DNA of 64,000 bases, taken from Halobacteriovorax sp. DA5 (GTDB lineage: Bacteria > Bdellovibrionota > Bacteriovoracia > Bacteriovoracales > Bacteriovoracaceae). Positions 15,496-25,184 of this stretch are shown here, piece after piece (position 1 is the first letter of the stretch; every line of letters begins with the position of its first letter). The stretch spans positions 62,001-126,000 of the forward strand of contig NZ_PPDJ01000008.1 of assembly GCF_002903145.1 (NCBI RefSeq), read 5' to 3'. The position numbers and the translations under genes are program-made. The notes below the pieces were generated by a model that saw only the letters and a program-made list of their open reading frames with translations, searched no databases and had not been told where the DNA came from.

Positions 15496-18348
15496 TTAGA
15501 ATTGGCCAATTGTGATGTGAAAACGGCCAAAAGAGTCGCCCCCGATGCGATCTAATTTCACTCCGTAGTCAAAATCTAGAGAGCCAATTGGTGTAAAAAA
15601 CTTGAAGCTCATACCAACAGATTTCAGTAAGTCAAAATTATCAATTTTATCAACAAATACTCGCCCTGCATCAAAAAATACAGCAATAGCAGAATAGTCA
15701 CCAATATAATATCTTGGCTCCAGTCTGAAGTTTACAAAATATGCCTCACCTCTAACTGTTGTGTCATTAATATAACTACCGTCATTAAGTCTTCCACTCT
15801 CTAGATCGCTATACCCACGCAAATAATCACGTCCAATTAAACGAAATACCTTTAATGGAGGAATATAGCCTGTAGTCATTGGTTTTCCATCTGAATCAAT
15901 AATTACATTACCGCTACTATCTTTAACGATGTCACTAGAAAAGTTATGTTCATATCCAAGTGCTATTGAAGTCGCTAAAGTAATATCACCCATAGGTATA
16001 TAGTTAAAATTTCTAACAACTGCCTTATGGTAATCAATCGTTAAATCTTCACTTTCTTGAGAACCTAAATAAGGATTAGCAAATTCCCAAGAAAAGTTAA
16101 ACCATGAGCCCTTCTTTGGAAGTGTTTTATTGTCTCTAAAATCTAAAGTCAGCTCAGGTCTAATTGCACCAATAATATACTTATCTTCATCAATAGCATC
16201 CGTTGCATCAAATTGCCTGATATTATCAAATTCATATGTAAGACTCATCGATAAGACATCAGAGAATGTCTTTATAAGTTGAGGTGAAAAACTAATAATA
16301 TCAGCGTCAAAGTCAGAATATCTTTTCCTTTCATATCGTGCAGTGGCCTTAAAAGTTACCTTCGAATTAAATAGATCGTAAAATAAATAAGGCTCTACAT
16401 ATTGAAACTGTACTAGCCCTTCTAAAAGCTTTCTAGAATCCTGTTTTCTACGGTCATCAAGATATGAAAAGTCAGTTCTCCAGTTAGTCTGCGCCTTGAA
16501 GATAAAAGAACGGTTCATTCCATTAAAGTTGTTATACGAAATAGTTGAAGAAAACTTTAGACCAAGATCAGTACGAAAACCTGGGGCAATTTCAGCAAGC
16601 CCAAAATCCTTTTCAGTAACTTTGATAACAAAGTTCAAATACTTTTCAGTAGGAGAAATTTCCTCTCCAACAAATGAAGAGATATTTACGTTCGAAAATA
16701 AGCCTAACTCTCTTAATCGTGCAATAAAATCATTCATCGCCTTTGGTGTAACGAGATCACCACGAACAAGAGGAAGCTCTCGTCTAATTACGACGTCCTT
16801 AGTTGCTGAATTACCTGTTACAATGACATTCCCTAAGTAAGTTTTTACACCTAGGCCAAACTTGAGATTAAGTTCAATTTCATTAGTTGCTGAGTTAACA
16901 TTTACAATTTTCTTAGGTCGCTTTTCACTATAAGAACTAAAATAATAACCTCTTGTCTTTAGAGAGATTAGCGCATTTTTCAAATCTTCATCTATATGTA
17001 CAACGTTGAATGGCTTACCTATTTTATTTTTTAAAACATCTTCTATAAAATATTTAGCCTCTTCATCCTCAATGCCCTCGATATTTATCTTACTTAAAAT
17101 ATACTGTGCACCTTCCGAGATTGAAAAAGATACTACTGCAGCATCGCCACCATCTATAAAGTCAACTTTAGGTTTTTCTATATTTACAAAAATATATCCA
17201 TCTTTAACGTATAACTCTTTTATTTTTTCAGAAGCATTTTCTAGTCCTCTTTCATGAAGATAGTCTGCTTTGAGTAAGTCAGAGTCTGTTTTATAATAAA
17301 TATTTCTTAGTCGTTTATTGTCTTTATAGTGATTTCCGTTAAAGTTTACTTGTGAAACTGTAACCTTTCGACCTTCATTAATCGTGAAGTATAGATTTAA
17401 AATATTATTTCCATTTAAATCAAATCCCTTCGCTTCCGTAAGTTTAGACTTTGCATAATAGTAACCATTTTCACGATAGAAATTTACAATATGTCGATTG
17501 AGAGAAATATCATCAAATCTTCCCTTATTGTTTTGTATATACTTCTTAACATGAGAAAGTAGATCATTATGATTGAGTCGGTAATTATTATGAAAATTAA
17601 CACCAAATCTAGAACCAAGTTCGATATTAAAAATTAACTCATAATTCCCATTGTTCAAAACTTTAAGTTCTTCTTTTACACGCGATAACCAAAAGCCATC
17701 CCTAATAAGCAGGGTACGATACTCCTGCAGCATTTTTTTATAATTAGTAAAATCTAGAGAAGTACCTCTTATACGATGCCAGAACTTTTCTGACTCTTTA
17801 AGCTTCACGCCAAATAAACCATTAAGCCTAATTTCTTCTAATCTTCTAATTTCATTCTTCAAAAGATTTAAAGTAAGCTTCACCCCTTCTTGATTTAACT
17901 CTTTAGTAATGGTGCCTACTTTAGAACCTTGTTTAAAGTATTCCTTACCGATTGCCTTAAGTCCCTCTTGTGCAGTTGTCTCATCATAATAGTCACCCTC
18001 TTTCAAATTAAAATCATTTTTTATACGACGATTAAGAACAGAGTCTGTTCCCTTAACATATACTGATAAAATTCGAGGCTTAGTCTCTACAACAATATTA
18101 AGTCGCCCTTTTTTAACTTCATAAAAGAATGTTTTATAGTATGGCTTTGCTAGTTCAAATTGAATCACTCTATTTAACTCCTCACGAGTTAAATCTTTGC
18201 CTTCATACTTTTTGAAGCTTTCGATAATATATAAACACTCCTCACGTCCAGTACAATCAATATCAACATTTTTGATATTAATTGATTCGGCTCCAAAAAC
18301 TGGAGTGATTAGAAGAAAGAATGTGGCTATCAATCTTAGAATGACCAT
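15496..18348 (-). CDS. Omp85-family outer membrane assembly protein (BamA/TamA type)
   Basis: The 950-residue product has a Sec signal (LRLIATFFLLITPVFGAES) and a very long periplasmic part (to about residue 565), enough for roughly six or seven POTRA domains, more than the five of BamA or three of TamA. Repeats such as VSQVNFNGNHYKDNKRLRNI and YLGNVIVTGNSATKDVVIRREL mark single POTRAs. The C-terminal 16-strand barrel includes VFRLIGRDYLRGYSD, the family (V/I)RGF-like loop-6 motif, and the protein ends in Phe as outer-membrane substrates do. It overlaps tamB, which is upstream, by 13 bases. This may be the tamA partner or a BamA; the pairing favours a TamA-like role. Confidence 0.88.
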   Translation of the reverse strand: MVILRLIATFFLLITPVFGAESINIKNVDIDCTGREECLYIIESFKKYEGKDLTREELNRVIQFELAKPYYKTFFYEVKKGRLNIVVETKPRILSVYVKGTDSVLNRRIKNDFNLKEGDYYDETTAQEGLKAIGKEYFKQGSKVGTITKELNQEGVKLTLNLLKNEIRRLEEIRLNGLFGVKLKESEKFWHRIRGTSLDFTNYKKMLQEYRTLLIRDGFWLSRVKEELKVLNNGNYELIFNIELGSRFGVNFHNNYRLNHNDLLSHVKKYIQNNKGRFDDISLNRHIVNFYRENGYYYAKSKLTEAKGFDLNGNNILNLYFTINEGRKVTVSQVNFNGNHYKDNKRLRNIYYKTDSDLLKADYLHERGLENASEKIKELYVKDGYIFVNIEKPKVDFIDGGDAAVVSFSISEGAQYILSKINIEGIEDEEAKYFIEDVLKNKIGKPFNVVHIDEDLKNALISLKTRGYYFSSYSEKRPKKIVNVNSATNEIELNLKFGLGVKTYLGNVIVTGNSATKDVVIRRELPLVRGDLVTPKAMNDFIARLRELGLFSNVNISSFVGEEISPTEKYLNFVIKVTEKDFGLAEIAPGFRTDLGLKFSSTISYNNFNGMNRSFIFKAQTNWRTDFSYLDDRRKQDSRKLLEGLVQFQYVEPYLFYDLFNSKVTFKATARYERKRYSDFDADIISFSPQLIKTFSDVLSMSLTYEFDNIRQFDATDAIDEDKYIIGAIRPELTLDFRDNKTLPKKGSWFNFSWEFANPYLGSQESEDLTIDYHKAVVRNFNYIPMGDITLATSIALGYEHNFSSDIVKDSSGNVIIDSDGKPMTTGYIPPLKVFRLIGRDYLRGYSDLESGRLNDGSYINDTTVRGEAYFVNFRLEPRYYIGDYSAIAVFFDAGRVFVDKIDNFDLLKSVGMSFKFFTPIGSLDFDYGVKLDRIGGDSFGRFHITIGQF

Positions 18349-21300
18349 TTGTATTTTATATCGGCTCCTACAGAGCCATCTGTCCCTTCTTTATTGTTTG
18401 TATCATCTTCACTTTCAAAAATACCTTCAATCGAAAGTTTGTCACTTATGCTGTAATCAACATTAATTGATTGCTTATTACTTTCACTATCAAAAGTATT
18501 GGAAAACTTTAAATTAATATTGTCATTCACTTTTTTCGTTATCTGTAGTTTAGTAGCAGTTTTAACTGATTGCTCAGATTTTGTAGCTTCTTCAATAGGA
18601 CTATCCGAACTTTCAGTAAATTCAGGTAATACACTCAATTTCAACCCGAGTGCAGCATCTAAACCTTCGTTGATATTAAGTTGATCAACTAAAAAGGTTC
18701 CAATCCCAATTGTTGTTAAGTTTGTTCTTTGACTATCTTCTAAGTTCTGTGAGAAGTCTGAAGTTACACCTAAAGTTAATAATGAGAAGATATTATCTCT
18801 TGAAAGTGAAGGGGTTGATTCTAGATTAATAGAGATATCATCTACTGAACCAGTTATTCCCATTTCAATGTCATACTGACCAATTGTTGAATTCGCTAAA
18901 AGGTTTAATGTAATTGGATCCATATTCTCTTCTTTAGTAAAGTACACAACTCCTTCAGAAAGAATAAAATCATTTCCTCTAAATTTAAACTTACTAAGAC
19001 CTGGAACAATGATAAGTTGACCTTGCATAGCCGGGTTTGTGAACTGGCCATCAATATGTAAGTCTCCCGCAATTAGTAAATCAGCTAAGCGGTTTCTTAA
19101 ACGGACAGTTTCCTTTACACTTAAATCAATATCGAGATTAATAAGATCTGGAATTCCTCTTTGATTTTGAGTGATATACTTACTTAAACTTTTATTGAAT
19201 TCAGAGGAAGATTTAAAATCATTAAATTCGTTTTCAATAAGTCCACCATTAACAAATACACTTCCTTTAATTAAATAAGGAAAACCTCTTCCACTCAGAG
19301 TTAAGTTTCCATCTGTATTAACGATAGATCGAGATTCAACTTGATAACCTACATTTGTATAATTTGAAGTTATATATACTTCAGGAAACGGAAAATTAGC
19401 TTTAATGTAACCAGAAAGATTAAAATCTCCTGAACCAATTTCGCCACTTAAATTATTTATTAGGATTTTTTGATCACGGTATGCACCAACTCCATTAGCA
19501 TTTGATATTTCTAACGGAACACTTTTAAGCTTTAATCCAAAATTAGAAGTGCTAAGAGAATGTGATAGGTCATATTTTTTTCGATTACCAACAATAATCC
19601 CCTTTCCTTTGATTGATCCTAAAATCCTTTCAATCTCACTAGTAAGTAATGTTAGATAACTTAGATTAATATCTAACTCTTGAACTAATTGAAAGTTAGT
19701 ATCAACATTACCACTTCCTGACAATTGATAGTATCCTCCGGATCCACTGAGAGAGAGACCTAATTGTTTAATTTCAGATTGTTCTATCTCTATTGAAGTT
19801 GGCCTTCTTAAAGTTAAGGATCTTCCATAATTACTTATATGAAACTGAGTTAAATTCATGATAGAACTGACGGGTTTATCAGGATTGAAGTCATAAGACA
19901 GTTGACCGCTCATTTGTACAAAACCATTAAGCTCGTTGTTAAAAGAATTGTGCTCAGAAATAAATGCAAGAGATGGTTTAATATCAGGCATATCAACTGC
20001 ATAATTCAAAATAACTTTAGGTTGTGATTTACTAAAATCTAGCTCACCATCAATATGTATTCCTTGATTAAGAATATTAGTATTAAAATTAATGATCTTA
20101 TCAATGAATTCAAATTCTAACTCAGAAGCTCCAATTTCTTGGTTTCCGATCTTGGTTTCCGTTAAATATGCGTTACCTTTTCCTTTTAAAACACCATTTC
20201 TTTTTGCATCAATACTTGCAGAGAAATAACCATTATACCCAAGGCCAAGATCACGATATCGATATAAATCACTTAATTTAATTGGAGTCGTAATAAATGA
20301 AATTTTTTCGAATCCATTTTTGAAATTGTAAACAAAGTCAGCGGATGCACTTGAACGATTCTTCTTTATTATTGCATTTTTTACTTCGACTTCCCTATTC
20401 GAGACAATTAGTTCTAAAGATATATTGTCAATAGGCTCTTTATAAGCACTTACTTTATCTGAATCTATTTTCAACTTAGTTACTAAATTTGAAAAATTTC
20501 CAGATAGATTTACATCAGCATTAAAAACACCTTCAAGTGGTGTGGTATATACCTTAACATCTTCCCATATAGGTTTAATATTTCTATGTAGAAGACTTAG
20601 GTCAACACTCTTCATTTTAATATTTAAATCGACATTTTCTTTTTCTAAATTTACGACACCATAAATATTAGACTGTCCATTTGTTGTATTATTTAAACTA
20701 TCAACATAAATGATATTTTCGTTAATTGAATACTTAAGATTTGCTTTGGATTTCTTCTCAAGCAAGAAACCAAAAACATCAACATACTCAACATCTGATG
20801 AGTTCACATCAATTACAACATTATCAGTTCCCTTTATAGAAATATCAAAGTCGCCATGTCCTTTTGCAACCCCAGCAATTTCACCACCAAGATCTGATAT
20901 CGAGAAGTTCTTTGCTTTAATATCAAAGTCAACAAGATTACCTATTACTGAACCTTTCCCATTTAACAATGAATTATTAGTTTTAGCATTAACACTTATA
21001 TTAAAATCACGTCCTGCTACTATATTTAAGTTCTCTAGGCTAATGTTAGAAAAATTTATAATGTTATCACTACTTGGTCTTAAAGCTAAGTTAGTGATTG
21101 AGATAGGACTATTCTTAAAGGTATCGACTAAGACTTCACCAGAATTATTCATTCTCAATAAAACCTTTCCATTAGCTCGGCCCTTTAAAAGGACAAAATC
21201 CTCGCCTAGAAAATATAAAATATCATTGAGATGAAGATTAGTTGTTTCAACAACGACATCATTATCAATAACTTTGTCAGAATTAAAATTTAACACTAAT

Positions 21301-22280
21301 TCATCAGCTACTTTAACTTTTCCACTATTCACTTCACCAGTGAAATTTCTAATCGTTAACTTGTTATTATGAAAAGAGTGTTTCGTTTTAAAAGAATCAA
21401 GATTTACATAATCAGAATGTATATTACTACCATTAGTAAAACCACTAACGTATATATCCTTCTTATCAACAGCACCTGTGATAGTCGATTTCCCTTCTAT
21501 TACGCCATCAATATTTATATTGTATTTTCTTTTTATGTCCTCAAAACTATCAAAGTTTATTTTGTAATCGATATCGGAATGAACTTTCTTACTGCTAAAT
21601 TCATATTTTCCTGATCCGCTAATTTTAGAATCTTTAATGAATATATATCCATTTCTGACACGAATATTGTTTTCAACAATTTCAGCGTCAAGATAAAGAT
21701 TATCGACTACAGCACCTTCCCACTTAACATTTTCAATATCAAGAAGGATGTCATAACTATACTCAAATGGACTAAGTGCTAGGTACTTGATCGGTATATT
21801 TAATTTATTTTCAGCAATATAAAAATCAGAGTTTTTAATTTCAATCTTGTTAATTTTAAAAGGTAATTGGTTAGTAACATTGGAAAGAGTATTAAAAATA
21901 CTTACTTGAGAATTATCATCTTCACTCTTTTCTAATTTCTCTAGAACAACATAACCATCACTAAATTCAACAGAGTTAAATCTTATATTTGATGAGAAAA
22001 GACTTAAAAGAGAAAATGCTGCTGAAACATCCTTTACCTGTACTTCAAGTTCATCTCTTACTTTGAAATTAACATCCTCTAAAATAGTTCGAGGAGGGAA
22101 AAATCCACCCGAAACTCTAGTGAAAGAAAGAGACATATTTGAATCAATGATTACATTTTTATTAATATACTCTGTTAGTAATGTTGATACATATTTTGAC
22201 TGTATAAAACGCCAGGCTCCTACCGTGAGAAGTCCAAAGACAAGAGTAAATATAATCAGAAATTTATTTACAAATCTCAT
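18336..22280 (-). CDS. tamB: TamB-like translocation and assembly module protein
   Basis: The 1314-residue protein has one N-terminal anchor (KFLIIFTLVFGLLTVGAW) and then a long, repetitive beta-rich periplasmic region, as in the AsmA-like TamB family that spans the periplasm, helps outer-membrane protein insertion and moves lipids. The conserved C-terminal DUF490 domain is visible in IVPGLSKFKFRGNDFILSEG, LLANSTIGQYDIEMGITG, DNIFSLLTLGVTSDFSQN and ALGLKLSVLPEF. Length matches E. coli TamB (about 1260). It overlaps the preceding gene by ATGA and the Omp85 gene by 13 bases, so all three are probably one operon. Confidence 0.9.
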   Translation of the reverse strand: MRFVNKFLIIFTLVFGLLTVGAWRFIQSKYVSTLLTEYINKNVIIDSNMSLSFTRVSGGFFPPRTILEDVNFKVRDELEVQVKDVSAAFSLLSLFSSNIRFNSVEFSDGYVVLEKLEKSEDDNSQVSIFNTLSNVTNQLPFKINKIEIKNSDFYIAENKLNIPIKYLALSPFEYSYDILLDIENVKWEGAVVDNLYLDAEIVENNIRVRNGYIFIKDSKISGSGKYEFSSKKVHSDIDYKINFDSFEDIKRKYNINIDGVIEGKSTITGAVDKKDIYVSGFTNGSNIHSDYVNLDSFKTKHSFHNNKLTIRNFTGEVNSGKVKVADELVLNFNSDKVIDNDVVVETTNLHLNDILYFLGEDFVLLKGRANGKVLLRMNNSGEVLVDTFKNSPISITNLALRPSSDNIINFSNISLENLNIVAGRDFNISVNAKTNNSLLNGKGSVIGNLVDFDIKAKNFSISDLGGEIAGVAKGHGDFDISIKGTDNVVIDVNSSDVEYVDVFGFLLEKKSKANLKYSINENIIYVDSLNNTTNGQSNIYGVVNLEKENVDLNIKMKSVDLSLLHRNIKPIWEDVKVYTTPLEGVFNADVNLSGNFSNLVTKLKIDSDKVSAYKEPIDNISLELIVSNREVEVKNAIIKKNRSSASADFVYNFKNGFEKISFITTPIKLSDLYRYRDLGLGYNGYFSASIDAKRNGVLKGKGNAYLTETKIGNQEIGASELEFEFIDKIINFNTNILNQGIHIDGELDFSKSQPKVILNYAVDMPDIKPSLAFISEHNSFNNELNGFVQMSGQLSYDFNPDKPVSSIMNLTQFHISNYGRSLTLRRPTSIEIEQSEIKQLGLSLSGSGGYYQLSGSGNVDTNFQLVQELDINLSYLTLLTSEIERILGSIKGKGIIVGNRKKYDLSHSLSTSNFGLKLKSVPLEISNANGVGAYRDQKILINNLSGEIGSGDFNLSGYIKANFPFPEVYITSNYTNVGYQVESRSIVNTDGNLTLSGRGFPYLIKGSVFVNGGLIENEFNDFKSSSEFNKSLSKYITQNQRGIPDLINLDIDLSVKETVRLRNRLADLLIAGDLHIDGQFTNPAMQGQLIIVPGLSKFKFRGNDFILSEGVVYFTKEENMDPITLNLLANSTIGQYDIEMGITGSVDDISINLESTPSLSRDNIFSLLTLGVTSDFSQNLEDSQRTNLTTIGIGTFLVDQLNINEGLDAALGLKLSVLPEFTESSDSPIEEATKSEQSVKTATKLQITKKVNDNINLKFSNTFDSESNKQSINVDYSISDKLSIEGIFESEDDTNNKEGTDGSVGADIKYKWSF

Positions 22281-23164
22281 CTCTTTAACATTACCTCAAC
22301 ATTCCTATAGCCTGGACTTAAACGATTAACAATAACTGCCATAAAGAAAGCTCGTTCATTATTTCCAAGTCGCTTATAAGCTGCAGCCATTTCAAATAGA
22401 GTATTTACATATTCAGTTTTAGACTCACAGCCATCAATTAGTTTTTCTCTTAATTCTACTAACGATAGCAACTCATCTTTCCTATTTGGAGGTAGATACA
22501 ACGCCTCAACATAATCCCTGTTAAATACGTGCTCTTTCGTATTCTTAGTATGTTCTTCTATACCTGTATAATCTTTCAAATAATGATTAATCGCTCTAAT
22601 CAAATCATTATCGTCTGAACGTTTAACATAGTTGTATAAAACATCTTGAAATTCTTCAGACTCAAAAAATAGAGGAATGATCTTGAATAGGGATTCAATA
22701 AACATCAAAGGATCTATTAAGTTAATATCATTCACTAACCTTTTTCTAATGGCCGATATTTGAAAATATATTTCAGGGTTTTTAACAGCAGTAATTGTTG
22801 TGATGATATTAGAGATATCTTCCTTTAACTCTTGGCCACTTATTAATTTAATGTACGATAATAAATCATTTGAATATGTAATATCAAAGTGTGTGAATAT
22901 TTTTGTTAATTCATTTAAGCGATTAATTTTTTTTCTTTTTATCAAGTAAGTAGTGAGGCTACTAATTTCTAAAAATAATTTTTGAACTTTTCCAGTGGAG
23001 TGAAAAAATAAAATTTTTGAGAGTGAGTCTAGATAAAAAACATCAATTGAAGATTGCTCTTCATTATCAATACGATTTGATTCTAAAAAAATAATAAGCT
23101 CTTGAGTGTTACTCATTACTTTTTCAAATTCATATTTTGTCATTTCGGTTGTGTTATTTGACAC
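22277..23164 (-). CDS. Cytoplasmic helical repeat protein of unknown function
   Basis: About 295 residues, no signal peptide or membrane segment, predicted all-helical. The C-terminal 45 residues (KTEYVNTLFEMAAAYKRLGN, then AFFMAVIVNRLSPGY) look like a tetratricopeptide repeat. The start is uncertain: a GTG at 23164 sits just after AGAGGAAAT, while ATG at 23143 and TTG at 23188 are also in frame. It is first in the run before tamB and the Omp85 gene, sharing an ATGA overlap with tamB, which suggests an envelope-biogenesis link. Family not recognised. Confidence 0.65.
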   Translation of the reverse strand: MSNNTTEMTKYEFEKVMSNTQELIIFLESNRIDNEEQSSIDVFYLDSLSKILFFHSTGKVQKLFLEISSLTTYLIKRKKINRLNELTKIFTHFDITYSNDLLSYIKLISGQELKEDISNIITTITAVKNPEIYFQISAIRKRLVNDINLIDPLMFIESLFKIIPLFFESEEFQDVLYNYVKRSDDNDLIRAINHYLKDYTGIEEHTKNTKEHVFNRDYVEALYLPPNRKDELLSLVELREKLIDGCESKTEYVNTLFEMAAAYKRLGNNERAFFMAVIVNRLSPGYRNVEVMLKR

Positions 23165-23271
23165 ATTTCCTCTGGTATATAAATACAACTAACTATCTAA
23201 AATTATTATATCAAATAATTATTTTAATTAATGTTAAGCGTACTTTTTACCACAGAAAGACATGGATTAGA

Positions 23272-23302
23272 GATAAGAAAAAGGCCCTTTAAAAGGGCCT
23301 TT
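23272..23302 (-). terminator. Terminator downstream of efp
   Basis: AAAGGCCC (23280-23287) and GGGCCTTT (23295-23302) form a stem around TTTAAAA; on the minus strand the hairpin is followed by TTTTTCTTATCT. It lies 13 bases after the efp stop codon and is a good intrinsic terminator for the pilM-to-efp gene run. Confidence 0.9.
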
Positions 23303-23314
23303 ATATTTAAGAAA

Positions 23315-23887
23315 TTATTTGTTTACACGCTCGACGTAATCACCAGTTCTTGTATCAATTTTTAAGATTTCCCCTTCTTTGATAAATAGTGGAACGTTTA
23401 CTTGAAGACCTGTTTCCATAATTGCCTTCTTTAATCCACCTTGAGCTGTATCACCCTTAAGACCTGGGTCTGTTTCAGTTACTGATAACTCAACAAAGTT
23501 AGGAAGTTCAATCGAAATTGGTTTACCTTTATAATATAATAGTCCTACTTTAATACCTTCTTGTAGGTAGTTAGCAGCATCATCAATGTATTCAGTTGCA
23601 ACGTGAATTGTTTCAAAAGACGATTGGTCCATGAAGTTAAATCCATCAGGATCATTGTATAAATACTCTACTTCTTTTTCTTCTAGATCTGGCTTAAGAG
23701 CACCAGTTGCTACACCAGACTTGAAAGTTCTTTCAATAACTGCACCTGTTTCTAGGTTTTTGATTCTTAACTTATAAAAAGCTGAACCTTTACCTGGGTT
23801 AGTGAAGTCACATTTAATACAAACATATGGTTTGCCATCGATTTCTAGTTTTAAACCTTTCCTAAAGTCGTTTGTCGATATTTCCAT
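23315..23887 (-). CDS. efp: Translation elongation factor P
   Basis: EF-P relieves ribosome stalling at polyproline. The 190-residue product has the KOW domain with the tip loop NPGKGSAFYKLRIKNL; Lys33 in PGKG is the residue modified in many bacteria. The OB domains follow, with FMDQSSFETIHV near 85-96 and the C-terminal signature that includes LFIKEGEILKIDTRTGDYVERV. No modifying enzyme (epmA/B, earP or ymfI type) is in the window. It lies nine bases after aroQ and ends the run that begins with pilM. Confidence 0.97.
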   Translation of the reverse strand: MEISTNDFRKGLKLEIDGKPYVCIKCDFTNPGKGSAFYKLRIKNLETGAVIERTFKSGVATGALKPDLEEKEVEYLYNDPDGFNFMDQSSFETIHVATEYIDDAANYLQEGIKVGLLYYKGKPISIELPNFVELSVTETDPGLKGDTAQGGLKKAIMETGLQVNVPLFIKEGEILKIDTRTGDYVERVNK

Positions 23888-23896
23888 AAAAACCCT

Positions 23897-24331
23897 TTAA
23901 ATTAATTGCGATAATATTGCTAGGAAGTAACCTTTTTCTTTTAAACCTTCTATCACAGCTGTTGAAGATTTTGCAGTAATTTTATTCTTTCTAAACTCCT
24001 CTCTTAGGTTTGTGTTTGAAAGATGTACTTCAATTACTGGGCATTTCATCACCCGCAAGGCGTCTAAAATAGCAATACTAGTATGAGAGAAAGCTGCTGG
24101 GTTGATAATCAGCGCTTTAATATCACTTTCTGACGCAGCATGTATTTTTTCAATGATCTCTTGCTCACCATTAGATTGGAACCATTCAACATCAACTTTA
24201 TGCCCGAACTGCCCGAGTTTTTCATTGGTGTACTTTTCAATGGCATCAAGATCAAGTGTGCCATAGATAGATGGTTCTCTTTTTCCTAATAAATTTAAAT
24301 TAGGACCATTAATGACTAAGAATTTATCCAT
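23897..24331 (-). CDS. aroQ: Type II 3-dehydroquinate dehydratase
   Basis: The 144-residue enzyme converts 3-dehydroquinate to 3-dehydroshikimate. Family motifs: INGPNLNLLGKREPSIYGT with catalytic Tyr23, the NPAAFSHTS loop with His83, EVHLSN with His103, and Arg114 of EEFRKN. Length is normal. It overlaps the upstream TPR gene by eight bases and is nine bases from efp; aroQ-efp neighbours are common in bacteria. An unusually short aroE for the next pathway step lies at 38093. Confidence 0.96.
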   Translation of the reverse strand: MDKFLVINGPNLNLLGKREPSIYGTLDLDAIEKYTNEKLGQFGHKVDVEWFQSNGEQEIIEKIHAASESDIKALIINPAAFSHTSIAILDALRVMKCPVIEVHLSNTNLREEFRKNKITAKSSTAVIEGLKEKGYFLAILSQLI

Positions 24332-25184
24332 TTAAAACTTCGCTGCTTCTTTTCTTTAAGTATGATTCGAATAGCTCAAAGGCCATTGTCAGTTTTTCCA
24401 GTTCTACTTTTGGTTTTTGCTCTAATTTCTTAGCTGTCGATTCAAAAGCGGCCATTAAGTCTTCACGGCCCTTACTCTCACTGATCTCGTCTTGTCCCTC
24501 AAGCTCAAGTAGTCTATCTTGGATACGTTGATCTTCAGGATTTTCAGCTAGCGCACTGTTAAGAACTTCTATCGCCTTTTGTTTTGCGCCTTGTTTTAGA
24601 TAAAGGTCAACTAGAGTATGGCTAAAGATTTGTCCTGGTTCACTCTTAGGTTTATCTTCAACGACTGGCTCTTCTTTAACTTGTGGAACTAAACTTAAGG
24701 TACTCCAACTTTCTATTTCATCATCTAAATTCGATATATCAAAAGTTTTTTGAGTTAGATCTTCATTTTCAATACTGTCAAAATTATCATATTTTACAAT
24801 AAACTCAGTTGCTTCATTATCCTTAGGTGAAATAAAAAGAACTCTTTTATATGTATTTAGGGCCTCAAGGATCAAATTCTGTTTAAAACAAGAATGAGCA
24901 AAAAGTTTAAGAAACTTAATATTATCGCCATTAATAGAAAGTTGTGGCTTTAATACAGTGTAAGCTTCTTCAATCTCTTCCCTCTCTAATAATAGCTGGC
25001 CATAAACAATAATAGCAGCAGAGAAGTTAGGATGATGAATTAGTCCTCTTTTAAGTAAAGCTAATGCTTCATCATTCATTCCAACTTTTCTGTATATTTC
25101 GGCCAAAGGAGCAAAGACCTTCGATCGAGGGTCTTTCTCCAATTGACTTTTATATTTTGTGATTAGATTATTGTAATTTTTCAT
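24324..25184 (-). CDS. TPR-repeat protein of the pilus operon
   Basis: A 286-residue cytoplasmic protein with tetratricopeptide-like helix pairs at about 20-130 (SKVFAPLAEIYRKVGMNDEA, LKLFAHSCFKQNLILEALNT) and again near 190-225 (SHTLVDLYLKQGAKQKAIEV), separated by an acidic low-complexity linker with many Glu and Pro. It begins right after the pilQ stop (adjacent bases) and overlaps aroQ. TPR proteins such as PilF/PilW assist secretin assembly, but this one has no signal peptide, so a cytoplasmic scaffold role is more likely. Confidence 0.75.
   Translation of the reverse strand: MKNYNNLITKYKSQLEKDPRSKVFAPLAEIYRKVGMNDEALALLKRGLIHHPNFSAAIIVYGQLLLEREEIEEAYTVLKPQLSINGDNIKFLKLFAHSCFKQNLILEALNTYKRVLFISPKDNEATEFIVKYDNFDSIENEDLTQKTFDISNLDDEIESWSTLSLVPQVKEEPVVEDKPKSEPGQIFSHTLVDLYLKQGAKQKAIEVLNSALAENPEDQRIQDRLLELEGQDEISESKGREDLMAAFESTAKKLEQKPKVELEKLTMAFELFESYLKKRSSEVLNG

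Noticed and set aside
15348..15530. 60-residue minus-strand open frame upstream of rplM
   Set aside because: It overlaps the end of the Omp85 gene in another frame and crosses the stem-loop; no ribosome-binding site or conserved pattern.
20710..21234. 174-residue plus-strand open frame inside tamB
   Set aside because: Antisense shadow of a long, stop-poor beta-repeat gene; no start signals and unnatural composition.
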